In this document: positions 23,584 to 37,300 of the stretch, in pieces | How the letters are laid out: each line of letters begins with the position of its first letter | How positions within the stretch are numbered: position 1 is the first letter of the stretch | The notes under the pieces: generated by a model | What the model saw: the letters and a program-made list of their open reading frames with translations, nothing else | What the model was told of the DNA's origin: nothing | The model's database searches: none | NCBI RefSeq assembly: GCF_933775445.1 | Contig: NC_065875.1 | Span: forward strand, 5,593,001 to 5,657,000 | Length of the DNA stretch: 64,000 nucleotides | Source of the DNA: Argentina anserina | Taxonomy: Eukaryota; Streptophyta; Magnoliopsida; Rosales; Rosaceae | Direction of reading: 5' to 3' | Position numbers and translations under genes: made by a program

Positions 23584-24199
23584 GCCATTATTCTATTTAA
23601 TCCCAGAAAGTGAATGCGTCGAAAATATTACTTCCAGGTCGATTTGAAGTAGCTAGGTGTGAATCAAGTTCATATGAATTATGAAACTGAAAACTAGTGC
23701 AGGAAGTATGTGTACGTACTGCTCTGTAATAGTGTAATTAGAAGAAAGGAGTTTGATTTCAGGGAAAGAAAAACTGCAAGACTTGGGGTGCACAGTGCTG
23801 TAATTGCTACTTTGTGAGTAGTCAAGTCATTACCGCGCGAAGCAATTACTGCGTGACGCTGACATGGCTGCGGGGGAGTTGATGACGTGAGAGAGAAACC
23901 ATTTGGTGACGACATAAATAGGCAAAGCAATAGTGAGTGAGCGACGGTTTTTATTTTATTTTTTGAAAAGAAGTGAACGAGGGTCCATCTCTTTATAAAA
24001 GGCAAAAAGTGATGTACGTTGCCAAATTTTTATCCTAATTAAGATTTAGGAAACTTGTAATACACCTATTTCTTAACTGTACGTTTAAAAAGATAGCGAT
24101 TTTGCAAGTAAACTTGTAAGTTGTGATTTATAATTGATGAAATTCGTGAAAAATTAGAGGCGTGTTTTTTTTGGAAAATGTTATCTAATATGAAAGAGG

Positions 24200-24250
<51 letters not shown>

Positions 24251-25470
24251 GGAGAGATGATATAGAATGTGATGAGATATCATATTCATTGGTTATTTTA
24301 TGAAAATAACATAATTGAGTAGGAATATTATGGTCATAAAATTTCGTAATTAATAGAGAAAAAACAGCCCGTAAGATCAATACAATGGTCTATGGTATTT
24401 GAAAGTTTTTTTTGTGAAATCTTTTTTTATTTATTTAACAAAAAAGGCAACAAACCTGACATCATATGTCTGATAAACTCCAATAAATAGGATAAACAAA
24501 AGCTCAATCTGGCATGTGTACACCCACACACGCAAAACCATAGATATAAGATAGTATTTGAAAGTTAGTTCCTAAGATAGTAGACACAAAACAAAGAAAC
24601 ACAAATATTTTCAGTTTTTAATTCCTCAAATCAGTATACCAAATATGGCCTTAATGTTTAATGTATCTTCATCATATTTATACATTAACCACAAACAAAC
24701 TCAACACCGCGATTCGCCCGCAATTGTCTCAGATAAGTTTCGGCAAGTATTTAAAATTATGAAGTTCTAGAGTTACTTCACGGCCAGGTACTAACTATTA
24801 AGTCCGTGCTCAACTCAAGTAGTCAAGTATACTTTAGGAGACATAGCAGAATTCATTAGGATTTTATTTCATAAGGGGGATTCAACATCCTTAATTGGAT
24901 ATTCTTCATGCATGGGAAAATATGAAACTAAAAGTGGTTTTGATAATTAATGGCATTCAAATATCTAAAATGTTAATTAGAGCTCTTAATTTGGACTTCT
25001 GATAAATAAGGGCATAAGTAAAATGTGTACCTTTTAAATGTTAAATTATTATAAGTATGCTAATAACCCTAACTGAATCGTGAGAGTTTTAGACCATCAT
25101 AAGTCTTCACCTTCTAGCAAGCTATTTCCATTTCCACCAACGTTAAGTTTATCCTCGAGCAATTTCACTCATTTTGCCATTTTGGCATTATGGATTACTT
25201 CACTTACTTGCTCTAGCTTTGATCTTTGAACTTTGAAGTCTGAAATCAAATATCCTATGTTGTGGAGGCGTACATCACCAATACTGCAAAAGCACGCGCC
25301 TTCTGCAGAGACTGACTGAGAGGTCTGAACTCTGAAGTACCAATAAGTTGGTCTTTCTCAAATAGTAGTAAATTTGACCTAACGTAACGCGGCCTTGTAC
25401 GCAGACCACATTTTTCATTTCCTTCCCTTCCAACGGCTCAGATCGTACTAGAAGGTATCATCATTACCTT
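23584..25470. other. Intergenic upstream of bHLH35-like gene
   Basis: No gene is supported. A (GA)n microsatellite of about 47 bp occupies 24203-24249. The rest is AT-rich with no recognised repeat. Confidence 0.5.
24203..24249. repeat. (GA)n microsatellite
   Basis: About 23 uninterrupted GA units. It is likely length-polymorphic and lies about 1.4 kb upstream of the bHLH gene. Confidence 0.95.
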
Positions 25471-25480
25471 CTCTTATCCC

Positions 25481-25522
25481 CACGTGGAAAATTAAGTCCC
25501 CCACAGACCCAGCCACTTATAA
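25481..25522 (+). promoter_or_regulatory. G-box and TATA-like motif of the bHLH35-like gene
   Basis: CACGTG, a G-box and the class of site bound by bHLH and bZIP factors, sits at 25481-25486. TATAA at 25518-25522 is followed by a run of 16 C (25523-25538). The start codon is 124 bp downstream of the TATA motif and is preceded by a CT-rich leader, a common plant arrangement. Autoregulation through the G-box is possible but is inference. Confidence 0.5.
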
Positions 25523-25645
25523 CCCCCCCCCCCCCCCCAACTGGAACACATCATCCCCAGAAACTTAGAAATCCCTTGCTTTCATCCAACACTATCACTA
25601 TCTTCAAGCTCTCTTTCCCTCTTCCTCTCTCTTCTCTTCATCACC

Positions 25646-28600
25646 ATGGACAACATTGGTGATGAGTACAAGCATTACTGGGAAACCAACATGTTCCTCC
25701 AAACTGAAGACCTCGACAGGTATCCCACAAAACCTAGAAAAAGAAAGATCCTTAAACAAGAATCATGCATCGTTTTTAAGCTTTGGTTTTCCCGGCAAGG
25801 GTTTCGTTTTCTGACACCAATTTTTCTGGTCATGGCAGTTGGGGATTGGGGGACCAGGCGTTTTCAGGCTACTATGATTCCAGCTCGCCTGATGGAGCAG
25901 CTTCGTCGACGGCCTCTAAGAACATTGTTTCAGAGAGGAACAGGAGGAAGAACCTCAATGAGAGGCTCTTTGCTCTTAGGGCAGTGGTACCCAACATTAG
26001 CAAGGTGATCTAATTAATTAAGTAAACCATGTGTTTACTTAGTTTAATGGTTGCTGGTGATTATTTTGTATATACTAACAAAAGGGTGGTTAGTGCTAAT
26101 AAATCTACACCGCTCGTTTTAATTGTTTAAGGAAAAGATGGAGTGTTTGATGATATTTAGGGGTTTGCTTCTTTGTTTTTTTAATTGATTTGGCCATGAA
26201 TTGTTGGGTCTGGACAGATGGATAAGGCTTCTATAATCAAAGACGCCATTGACTACATCCAAGAGCTTCATGATCAAGAAAGGAGAATTCAAGCAGAGAT
26301 CATGGATTTGGAATCTGGAAAATCAAAGAAAAATGTCATGTGTAGTTCTGATTTCGAACAAGAGCTTCCGGTCTTGTTGAGATCAAAGAAGAAGAAAATC
26401 GAGCAGCTGTATGACTCTGGAGGATCAAGAACTTCCTCCATTGAAGTCCTTGAAGTAAGTCAATCAACCCATCTCAGTCTTCAATGATTAATTTTTTGTA
26501 GACGGTGTAATAATAGGTGATAATACAACAATATGTTGAAAACAATAACCTATCATTCATCGTTAAATAATGAATATGGGGTCTATTTGGTGCTTACAGC
26601 TTAGGGTTACGTACATGGGGGATAAGACAGTGGTGGTGAGCCTGACATGTAGTAAGAGAACAGACACAATGGTGAAACTGTGCGAGGTCTTTGAATCTCT
26701 GAAGCTCAAAATCATTACAGCGAATGCCACTGCCTTTGCTGGGAGGGTACTGAAGACTGTCTTCATTGAGGTAACTTTTGCTTATACTTTGTTAGTACCA
26801 ATTGGATTATAGGACTATATGAGCAAGGGATTTTTATCCTTAAATGAAATGTTGGGTTCCTGGGAAGCACCCGAAAACGTGCAGAAATGATTGATTTTAC
26901 CTATATAGGCAGCAAGCCAAACTTGCGTATTTGAAACATGTTGCATGTGATTGTTTTGATCCAACATGTTACATGTGATATCACCTATATGGTGCCCCAT
27001 GCCATGGTATTTGTTATTGTTTGTGAATATGTGATAGTGATTGAGATGAGGTTATATAGCTGTGTAAATCAAAAAGAAAAGTAATTAGTAGGAGTTTGAG
27101 TTTTGGTTTAGGCTACCACTCTTAGGTTTTGATAGCCTTTAATTTCAAATCAATGGCTGGGTAGTGATAAAAGGCAAGTTCTGGAAAGTGATATAGGTTT
27201 GGGCCCAATCAAAATTGGACTATATCTATTTTTAGACAAATAATTTGTTCGATCATTATAATATTTGTGCGGTTGACAGAAAAAGCTTAATCATACTTTT
27301 TCCTTGTTGTCTGAACGATTCTTGATGGAGAAATCCGCGAAGACATAAAAGACATCAGCGTACGTAATATAATGAAGGGTAAAGTAATAAGTAAAGAAGA
27401 GTGGTGCTATTCACAGACAAATAAAACAAAATTGTTTTGTTTTATAGATGAGCCAACGATATGAAATAAATTCTGACATAAATCTATTTCATTACAAAAT
27501 AAAGCTTGGAGTACTTAATTTGATTAATAAAAGCTAGGGTGCACTCAGTCTTGTTTGATTATGCAGATAAATATTGACGGGCATGATTAAGCACAATAGT
27601 TATATATAATCTGTCTAAAACTATAATAGAGGAGATCAAATTAGATAGAGTTTAGGGTCCACTAGCACAATATAGAACACTTTTTTTAAAGTGTCATTAT
27701 CTCCATTATGTGAGACAACTATATCTAGGGCAATCAAAATTGGTGCAATCCAGAGTGTCCGAATAAAACCAATCGATGAACAGAAGTGAGAGATAAAAAA
27801 GAAAAACGACCCCATTTTGATTTCCACCTTAACATGTCTTTCCTTTTCCCTCCGAAAGAATTAGTATCTAACACTTGCTGCTGGCTTGCTGCTACCTCTC
27901 AGGCTCTCATCTCAGCCTTTCAATCGTGTTCACTTTATACATTTCTTCTTCTCCTTGTTATGCTCTTTCTGCATTATTCTCAATCGATTTCGTCCACCCT
28001 TCTTAGATAGTTAGATTCATACAAATAATTAAAACATGAAGACTATACATAAGACAAATAGAAATCTATTATTCGCTCCAGCAAGTTTAACTTCTTGCCC
28101 CGACGTCATAGATAAATGTTCTTCATGATGTTGATGTTGTTGTTGAAACTGTAAAACTGTGAGTGATGTCACCCCCACCACAGATGTACACACTGGAACG
28201 AAATTGGACTGTACTGTGTAGTGTAGATGTGATATTTAATTAGGTCAATGCTTTCACAAGAAACACATTTCCCATATGCTTAAAAGCTTATTTCGATGAA
28301 CATCCTAGCCACAAAACAAACCTTGGGTAGTTGTAAGGAACAAAATATCAAAATCATGGTCACCTTTTCGGGTGCATGCATGTTCGGTTTTTCGTTATCC
28401 TCACTTTGTTTCGTTTTTTGTTATTATCTTCTGGCCCGCGATAACATTACTCGCACAATTTTAACGTTCTCTTTTTCTTTTTCTTTTTTGGTCGAAGAAT
28501 TTTCATGTTCTCAAATTTGTTCTCTTCAGTCGTGGTTTCAAATATCTCCTTCTTCCTTGTTTTCATTCGTATGTACAACTTCTTAAAATGGCTGTATTGC

Positions 28601-29118
28601 CAAAATGTTAAATTTGCTAGGTGGCAAGTATAATCAAACACGCTCTGCCTGTTATAGTATTTAGCGCTTTGCATATGCTGCATGGTTTAATTTTTCTTTT
28701 AATTTTGACAAACCATGCCAGATTGCCAGAACCTATGGTTCTATCGATCAAACCATCAGAATCAAATTACAGTTATGCAAGACAAAATATTGGATAAGAT
28801 ATTTCCATATATATTAACGAACATTAAGTGACTTGCTAAGATGTAATTATGTAAAGACAAGATCAGTATCCTTACAGGAGCATAATCATCAGATAATCTG
28901 AATAGTCAATTATTGATTTGGAAACGATCAATAAGAAAATAAGGGTTTAAGTTGTGGCTGTTCGTTAAGGTTAATTTATATATGGTCCAATATATCACAT
29001 CACTTTTGGTTTTGGATGTACTTTGCAGGCAGACGAAGAAGACAAGGATCATTTGAAGGTTAAAATTGAAACAGCTATTGCAGCTCTGAATGACCCGCAA
29101 AGCCCCATGAGCATATAA
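25646..29118 (+). CDS. BHLH35: bHLH transcription factor, bHLH35-like (five exons)
   Basis: Exons 25646-25719, 25839-26004, 26218-26454, 26600-26770 and 29029-29118 join in phase at GT/AG borders to give 245 residues. The N-terminus [14 protein letters not shown] and a short acidic linker lead to the basic region [12 protein letters not shown] (residues 56-67), with the Glu and Arg residues needed to read an E-box. The helix-loop-helix follows ([20 protein letters not shown], then [10 protein letters not shown], to about residue 105). Residues about 155-240 form an ACT-like domain ([22 protein letters not shown]), used for dimerisation in this clade. The end is NDPQSPMSI. Order, length and motifs agree with Arabidopsis bHLH35. 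It should act in the nucleus as a dimer. Intron 4 is 2.26 kb, far longer than the others. No lesions are seen. Confidence 0.92.
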
Positions 29119-29269
29119 TGAGAGAACTTCTTGAAGTCGATTTCATAATTTGTTGGGTTTCTCCTTGGTAAATGTTTTCTTGAAGAGCCTTTGCTTTGTT
29201 TTTTGTTATGAGAAAATCGACATACTTTTGTTCATGACTAATGTTAAAGCCTTAAAGGGTTCTCATAAA

Positions 29270-31000
29270 AAAGTTGCATTTGAGTTATGTAATTATGAAA
29301 AAAAGTCACAAATAATTTGTAAATTATAAAAAAAAAAGTCAATCTTTTACATCTCTTAAACTTTTACCCTCAAAGTTAATTATATTTAAAAATTTGGCAC
29401 TAGTTTAATCCGCTACAGTTTCGCACAGACACCATATGTCTCTTCCTAATTCATCAATGTTAGAACTCCGACTTCAGACTCGGGCCATTGAACAGAAGCT
29501 TGCCTTTCCCTACTAAGCCTCCATCAATCTCAATGACTCTTCGTTTGCCGCACCACAACTTTTCAGCTCCAGATTCTGCGAGGTCAGCTGCCACAAGCAT
29601 GGCGTCAGACCCATCGGTGCTACAAAAGCAACTACTCCTCCGATCTCCAACTCTAGAGGTCATCTTCTCCGCCACCACAATGCCACGAAACTAAACATCG
29701 GCTTTTGGAAGAGCAATTTTTAGGTGATGAAGAGATTAGAGAACCTATGTCAACCCATCCATGGCCTTCATCGCCAGGTACTCAATTCGATTCTTGGTGT
29801 GACAACAAGTGACAGTGATCTTGGAGAAGATGGGGGCGGTGTCAACAATAAGCTGTAGATTTCGGAACAAATCACATAGAATCTATTTCAAATTCAGCTG
29901 CTTATGAGAATATGGATCTGTCTTCTAAATCCAATTTCGACTGCTCTGGGAAGGATCAACCTTTGTACATTCATCAATCATCATCTTCTTCCTACCTAAA
30001 AAGATCGCTCTACTTCTGAAAGCTCCACAACATATCATTTGTGACTGGTAGTCACACACATAGTCACCACTATTTAGTCACAATATGTCGCAATTCAGGT
30101 GTGAATAGTAGTGTAGTTGATTAGTTATCCGTGTAATTGGTGGTGTAGTTGACACATTTTTTTGTGTGACTTATAATGTGACTAGTAGTGTAGCTTACTA
30201 GTATTTTTGTGTGCAACATCAAGGATTGTTAGTCACACACAGTCACCACTATTAAGTCACAATAAGTTTTGATATTTAGATCGTATTATTTGATTTGAGA
30301 AATTTAAGATCACATAACAACAAACAAAAGTTCTTTAATTCTACTTATTCTTTTCTTTCATACTTTCTTCTTTTCACAACATAGTCATAGAAAATAGTCA
30401 CAAGTGCAGTCACACTACCAGATACACGGGCAGTCACACTACTAGATACAATGGTAGTCACAATGTCAATATTGTAACAACCAGTGTGACTACTTATATG
30501 ACTTGCAGTGTAACATACCGAGAGAATTTGTAAATCTGCGAAATTATGTTAAAATTCAAAGTATAAATGTATTCAAAATCAAGAGAATAGCTAGATTTAT
30601 AGAGCCTTGGGCTTCAGATTCGCCAGAAAAGCTTGGAACACCACCATGAACGGCGGCAGCCCCTTGCGTGGGTTTTTGCGCCTTGTGTAGTGCTCGGTTC
30701 GGAGTGAGTACGTATGGTATCAAATGAAAGATGGAAAATAGATTTTTCCAACGAACCATGTTCAAATCTATCGTCAGGCGACAAAGTTATGACCGAAATT
30801 AGAAGAATGAGAAAAAAAAAGACGAAGAGTAATAAAGGACAAAACAATTATGAAAAAAAAAGTTACTATTTTCTAATTTTATTTAAAATTTATTGACATT
30901 TTTCTAATTTTTATTTAAATGTGATGACCATTTTATAATTAGATTTTTTTTCTATTGACTTTATAATTTAAGTTGTCATTCGATACTAATATATAATTTG
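29270..31000. mobile_element. TAGTCAC-repeat element, copy 1
   Basis: Both borders carry AT-rich blocks with TTATAAAAAAAGTCA-like sequence in opposite orientation (29.29-29.35 and 30.84-30.98 kb), suggesting degenerate terminal inverted repeats. The interior at 30.04-30.52 kb is packed with TAGTCAC/GTGTGACTA motifs. From about 30.24 to 30.79 kb it is clearly homologous, in inverted orientation, to 54.31-53.77 kb. The shared part includes GATTTGAGAAATTT, CTAGATACA and a decayed frame reading KIKRIA, FIEP and RFGV. It may be a non-autonomous transposon; the superfamily is unknown. Confidence 0.55.
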
Positions 31001-31845
31001 TCCAATATTAAATAGCATGATGCACTTGCGACAACGAAAACATGTTTGAGAGCTCTAACTATTATAAAAATGTCATTTGGAGGTTACTTAATCTGAAATT
31101 AAACAGGAAGATAAATTATAAAAACGACAAAATTTTACAAATAGTACGCTAATTATTAACCACTAATAATTTCTATACATTAAGTTTCAAATCAAACATT
31201 TTAGTATACAAAATTTGAACATCAACCCACTATATAGGCACGCCTCTCTATTAGAGGGGTAATTTAGTCCTGAGCACTGATTCATCTTTCTTCGATCTTC
31301 CCGACTCCAATTCGGATCACCTCTGCAAGTTTAAGTTCAATCCATGTGTTCAATAACATTTGTTATCATATAAAAGCAGCACAAGGTGACAACATGTTCT
31401 CTCATCTCATCAATCGCTCTCTTTTCTCCTTCTTCATCCTCTTATTATCTCACTCATTTCTCAGAATTTTCACACTTACAAATGGAACCAGACGATAGAC
31501 TAGCTAACCCAAACGGCCAAACCCTCTCCCACCCTACAACCTGTCATGGATGATGGAGGAGAAATTTATAAGGGTTTCTATCCCTTCCTCTTGGGTATAA
31601 TTATATTCTGGTACACTTCTTTTCCCTCAATGCTTGGATATACTCTGATGCTTTGGGTTTTTTGTGGTCCCTGAGAGCTCGCGCTCGCGTCACTGCTTGA
31701 AGAATATATAACAATGTCAATTTCAGAGATCACAACTCCTGATCCATCTTATGCTAAAGGGAATTGAAGTTGAGGATTGAGAGTTAATTAAGGTGATTTG
31801 GGAACGGAGTAACAGAGCATCGAATGAATTGAGTAAAAGGTGAAG
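31001..31845. other. Intergenic, no gene recognised
   Basis: AT-rich to 31.25 kb, then a CT-rich leader-like stretch with short frames (31.38-31.55 kb). No domain is recognised. It separates the TAGTCAC element from the truncated end of the Notchless pseudogene. Confidence 0.45.
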
Positions 31846-33001
31846 AAAGGCTAAACGTGAACAGAGCTTCGAATCCCAATTCTGAAGTTCTCCAGACTTG
31901 CTCCCACTAACGGATGCTTTCCATCAGCAGACCAAGCAATACAAAGAACCCAGTTCTTATGTCCTGAGGAGAGGATAAACAGCACATGAATGAAATTGAT
32001 TTATCTCACACCATAGCACGCCTAATGGAGTAAGTACCCACAAGCCTATGTGACAAACTTTAAGCATTTTAACATGAACAAACGATACTTAATTTTAAAT
32101 GTACGCGAATTTTCTCTTCTTCTGTTCAAGCTACAAATAAATGTTATTCAGATAAGAAAAGTCACAATGATCTCAGATTCCAGACCTGAACATGTGTACA
32201 AAGGGGTCTGAGTATTGAGGTCCCATAGGCGGACAGTTGTATCACCAGAACCACTCGCCAACTGCATACCGTCAGGGCTATACGCAACAGAAAATACAGC
32301 TTCTGAGTGACCTGCAGTAACAAAAATAATAGATTTGATGGTGAACAATATAGATCCAAGCTGAATGTTAGTAACAAAAAATTGACTAGATAGAATGATT
32401 GATTGGCCTCTTCATGAAGCTTTAGAGCAGTTGAATCAGAAATAATTAGTTTGAATATCCCAATTTATCTTCCACGCCAAAACTATTTGAGAGCATGATT
32501 AATAAGTATTAAATAAGACGTTATTTTTTTTGGAAATAAATATGGCAGTACTAAAACATGGATACGAGAGAGACACTCCTACCATCAATTGTGGACGAGC
32601 AACGATTGACGGGGGGAATTCGGAAAACAGCCTGTGGTTGATACGATTTTGAGTACCTTCTCCCCAGAATCTGCAAGGGCAAAGAGTAATTAATAGGTAA
32701 AATATAGCAGCCACAAACATCTTTTAACTAACTCTTGATCTTCTCCGCATATTCGCCCAGCGACTCATTAAGCTCCTTATCTGCTATATAGAAAGTATAA
32801 GGCACCTTCTCCTTCTGGGAAGACACAAATCACAGACATATTACTTACAAAAGCATCACATAAGAAAACAAAACAGCAATTATATTAACATTATATTAAG
32901 CTACACATGAACCTTATATCAAATTGGGTACATTTTGCTGACTGAATTTGAAGCTCATACAAACTAAAAACATGAACTTGAACATGATCACAGCATGAAA
33001 T

Positions 33002-34137
33002 ACTGGAATTATATTGATTATTGCTTGATTTTTACACACGCCGATTAATCCTATATATAGCCTAACTATCAATCAATTACTCCCGTGGTTCACTTCGTGA
33101 ATCACGCAAACACTCCCTCTCAAGTTGGTGCATACATATCAACCATGCCCAATTTGTTAAGTGAAACATAAAAGACATTTTTAGACACTCCTTTTGTGAG
33201 CATATCGACAAGTTCCTCTTCTGTATGAACAAAAGGAAAACTAATGATCTTCGCGTTTAGCTTCTCTTTTATAAAGTGATGATCAACCTCCACATGTTTT
33301 GTAAGGTCATGTTGCACATGATTATGTGAAATATCAATAGCTGCCTTGTTGTCACAGTACAGCTGCATAACACATTTAGGCTTAATACCCAAATCTTGTA
33401 GCAAATAAGATTTGTCATAAGTCATAGATCAGATGCACCATAATCAATAATCCATGTATCAAAACTAACAAAGTGAGAAATATTGAAAGCCATACCAATT
33501 TGACCACGATCAACGATTGAGGCTGTAGGTGCTCATTCAACGGTATGATGATCATGCCCAACTGTACCAGAAGAATACTCTCCTGCTGAGACTCATCCTT
33601 TCGGATATAGGTGAAAGAGGTGAGTAGGCTAAACAACGACAAGCGTGGCCCGTCGACCAACTGTACCGATATTGTCCCAACTTAGCCACCTCACAGGTGT
33701 TGGGTTTTAATCACAAAAGGCCTCGGTACAATTGGTTATTATCCACCGACTTATAAGCTTTCTTTTCTTTGTCACTTCTTTGATGTGAGATCTCTCCTCT
33801 CCAACACGCCCCCTCACGTGCAACCTAATTTTAGGTCTGCACGTGACAGATTAACATCCCACATATTGGGACAAAATAAACCAAGGTCCAGTAACCAACG
33901 ACACTTGGTGACCATCCAATCGGAAACTCTCCGATGGCATGGTAATGACACCCATCTTGGGCCCATGACAAAGAGGCACCAAACTCAGGACAACGACAGA
34001 TTGGAGGCGCGACTGGAGAGGGACCCGCTCTGATACCAACTGGAGTTATATTGATTATTGCTTGATTTTTACACACACCGATTAATCCTATATATAGCCT
34101 AACTATCAATCAATTACACTCGTGATTCACGCCAATA
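33002..34137 (-). mobile_element. Internally deleted Ty1/copia element (1,136 bp)
   Basis: LTR-like ends at 33002-33112 and 34039-34137 (both starting ACTGGA and carrying ATATTGATTATTGCTTGATT) are flanked by a perfect 5-bp duplication GAAAT (32997-33001, 34138-34142). A primer site TGGTATCAGAGC (34027-34038, minus) adjoins the right LTR. A frame at 33425-33120 joins MTYDKSYL, from the region upstream of integrase, directly to LQDLGIKPKCVMQL of RNase H and ends KLGMVDMYAPT. Integrase and reverse transcriptase were therefore deleted. It is the same family as the neighbouring full-size copia, on the same strand, in intron 1 of the NLE pseudogene. Confidence 0.85.
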
Positions 34138-34321
34138 GAAATGTTGCAAAATGAAGTAAAAATTGAAACTTTAGTGAGAGAAAGAGAGGTGGGTCATACA
34201 TTTTCAAGAAGCTGATTGACGATTTGTTCAAGTTGGAGAGTGCGATTGTGTTGAGGAAAATAGACCGATTGTTTCAATGGAGTGTCATTTGGGTCTGTCA
34301 AAAGGCACATCACCGTCTTCC

Positions 34322-37300
34322 AGTTGAAACAAATTGCTTGTAATTGCTTAATGAATTCATACACAGATTAATCATATATATAGTCTAATCTAACACTAAT
34401 TACTATGTGATTCACGCCGGATTAACGCCGACACTCCCCCTCAAGTTGGTGCATACATATCAACCATGCCCAACTTGCTAAGTGAATCATAAAATGTCTT
34501 TTTAGACACTCCTTTTGTGAGCATATCGACAAGTTGCTCTTTTGTAGAAACAAAAGGAAAACTAATGATCTTCGCGTCTAGCTTCTCTTTTATAAAGTGA
34601 CGATCAACCTCCACATGTTTTGTACGGTCATGTTGCACAGGATTATGTGAAATATCGATAGCTGCCTTGTTGTCACAGCACAGCTGCATAACACATTTAG
34701 GCTTAATACCCAAATCTTGTAGCAAATTTCTAAGCCATAACAATTCGCACACTCCCTGAGCCATACCTCTGTATTCTGCTTCAGCACTAGATCGTGCTAC
34801 CACCTTTTGTTTCTTACTATTCCATGTAACAAGATTACCCCCAACAAAGGTAAAGTACCCTGATGTGGATCTCCGATCTGTAATATTTCCAGCCCAGTCT
34901 GCATCTGTGAAGCCACAAATTTCAAGGATATTATTGTGATTAGAGAACATTACTCATCTTCCTGGAGCTGACTTCAAGTACCTTAATAATCCATGTGGTC
35001 CTCACTGGGATTATGCATGAACTGACTCACTACACGTACTGCATACGCAACATCTGGTCTGGTATTTGTGATAGATAAATCAGGCGTCCAACTAGCCTCT
35101 GATAATGAGGTTTTTCGGTAGAGACTTGATCTGGATACTCTGCTAACCGATGGTTCTGCTCAATAGGAGTATCAATGGGAGTGCAGTCCAACATACATGT
35201 CTCTGTTAGTAGATCAAGGATGTACTTTCTCTGACACATATAGATACCATCACTTCTCCGGACTACTTCAATGCCTAAGAGGTACTTGAGTGTACCTAGG
35301 TCCTTCATCTCAAACTCTGTGGAAAGCTGTTTATGTAATCTATCCACCTCAACAGTATCATTCCCAGCAACTACCATATCATTAACATATATAATTAGGT
35401 TGTTACCTTCTCTTATTGATGTTTGAGAAATAACGTGTGGTCTGAATTACTCTGTCTGTAGCCAATTTTCCTAATGATATGTGAGAATCTTCCAAACCAA
35501 GCACGAGGTGATTGTTTAAGACCATACAAAGACTTTCTCAATCTACATACAGAGTTATTTAGAGAAGCGGCCACATATCCAGGCGGAAGATCCATGTATA
35601 CTTCCTCTGTTAGTCTCTACATGAAGGAATGCATTCTTAACATCAAACTGCCTAAGTGGCCAGTTCCAGTAAGCAGCAAAAGAGAGCAATACCTGAATAG
35701 TGTTTATCTTTGCAACAGGTGCAAATGTCTCATCATAGTCTTGCCATCTGGATTATGCTTCATTGTAAACACCCAATGGCATCCTACAGCCTTCTTGTCA
35801 TGTGGTGGAGATACAAGCTCCCAAGTATTGTTCTTTTGTAATGCTTCCATCTCTTCCTCCATTTTTGATCTCCCAATACATCCTGCATTTTGTTAGGTAC
35901 TGATACAGTAGATATTTGATTCACAACTGACTCATATGACTTAGATAATCTTTTGGTAGATATAAAATTTGCCACATGATACTCAGCTTTAGCCTGAAGG
36001 GTAGGTTCATATTTTTTTGTTGGTTGACCCGAGTAGACCTATTTGGCAAGACATATTGTCTACTATTAGCCCGAATAGAATAACTAACCTCATATGAGTG
36101 ATCTTCTTTACCAGGAGAGCATTGATCAGGGGTATAAACGACTGTACGGGAGACATGAGGGGCAGTTGTATTGTCAGCTTCTAGTACCTGAATCTCTGGA
36201 GTGACGACATCCGGTGGTGTCTGTGTAGCTGACACATTTGTGATCTCAACAGAACCTGTCACCATATCGATGGACTCACTCATCTCCCCCTCTCCATGAT
36301 ACAGCTTTTCAAAATGTGAATTCTCCGCTTGAAGAACAGTATCCGAAGAGGTAAAATAACTCATGTCCTCAAAAAAGGTAACATCCATAGTGACATAGTA
36401 CTTCCGGGTAGGGGGATGATAGGACCGGTATCCTTTCTGATGTCCTCCATACCCAATAAACACACATTTAACTGCCCAGACATCCAACTTAGACTGCTGA
36501 TGTTGTGGAAGATGAATAAAAGTAACACAACCGAAAACACAGCATGAAGATTATGAAAAGAGGGTAATGAGACATGAGATGCAAGCACCTCATAGGGAAC
36601 TTTCCCCTGAAGGACACGAGATGGAAGACGATTAATGAGGTGGGTGGAAGTAATGACAGCATCACCCCAAAGGTATTTAGGCATGTGGGCACAAAAAAGA
36701 AGACACTGAGCCATATCAAGTAAATGTCAATTTTTTCTTTCAGAAACCCCATTTTGCTCAGGTGTGTAAGGACACGTTGTTTGATGAACAATTTTGTGTG
36801 TGTTTAAGAACTCCTGAAAGACATGATTCACATATTCCCCCCCCCCCATTATCAGAACGAAGAACTCGAATGGTAGTATTATATTGTGTGTGGACAAATG
36901 TATGGAAGGCACGAAAAGCTGGAAAAACCTCATCTTTATTTTTAAGAAGAACAATCCATGAAAGACGTGTGTAATCATCAATAAATGACACAAAATACCG
37001 CATTCCTGACACAATAGACTCTTTAGAGGGTCCCAAAACATCAGAATGAATTAATTCAAAAGGAATAATACTTTTAGTAGTAGTACTAAGGGAATAAGTA
37101 GATCGATGACTCTTGCCCAAAACACATGTCTCACAACATAAAAAAAATTCGTCCACACAAATAAAAAAAGTAGGCATGGATTTTTCATAACATTAAAAGA
37201 TGGATGCTCTAAGCGATGATGCCATAACCAAACTTCACTTAGCTTGTCAGAAGTGGAGAGTAAAGCCGTCCGAAACTGTCCGCTTGGTTTTTCCCCTGCG

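Noticed and set aside
25646..26008. A 120-codon uninterrupted frame starting at the bHLH ATG
   Set aside because: It reads through intron 1 and leaves the bHLH frame. The spliced model restores the conserved basic region.
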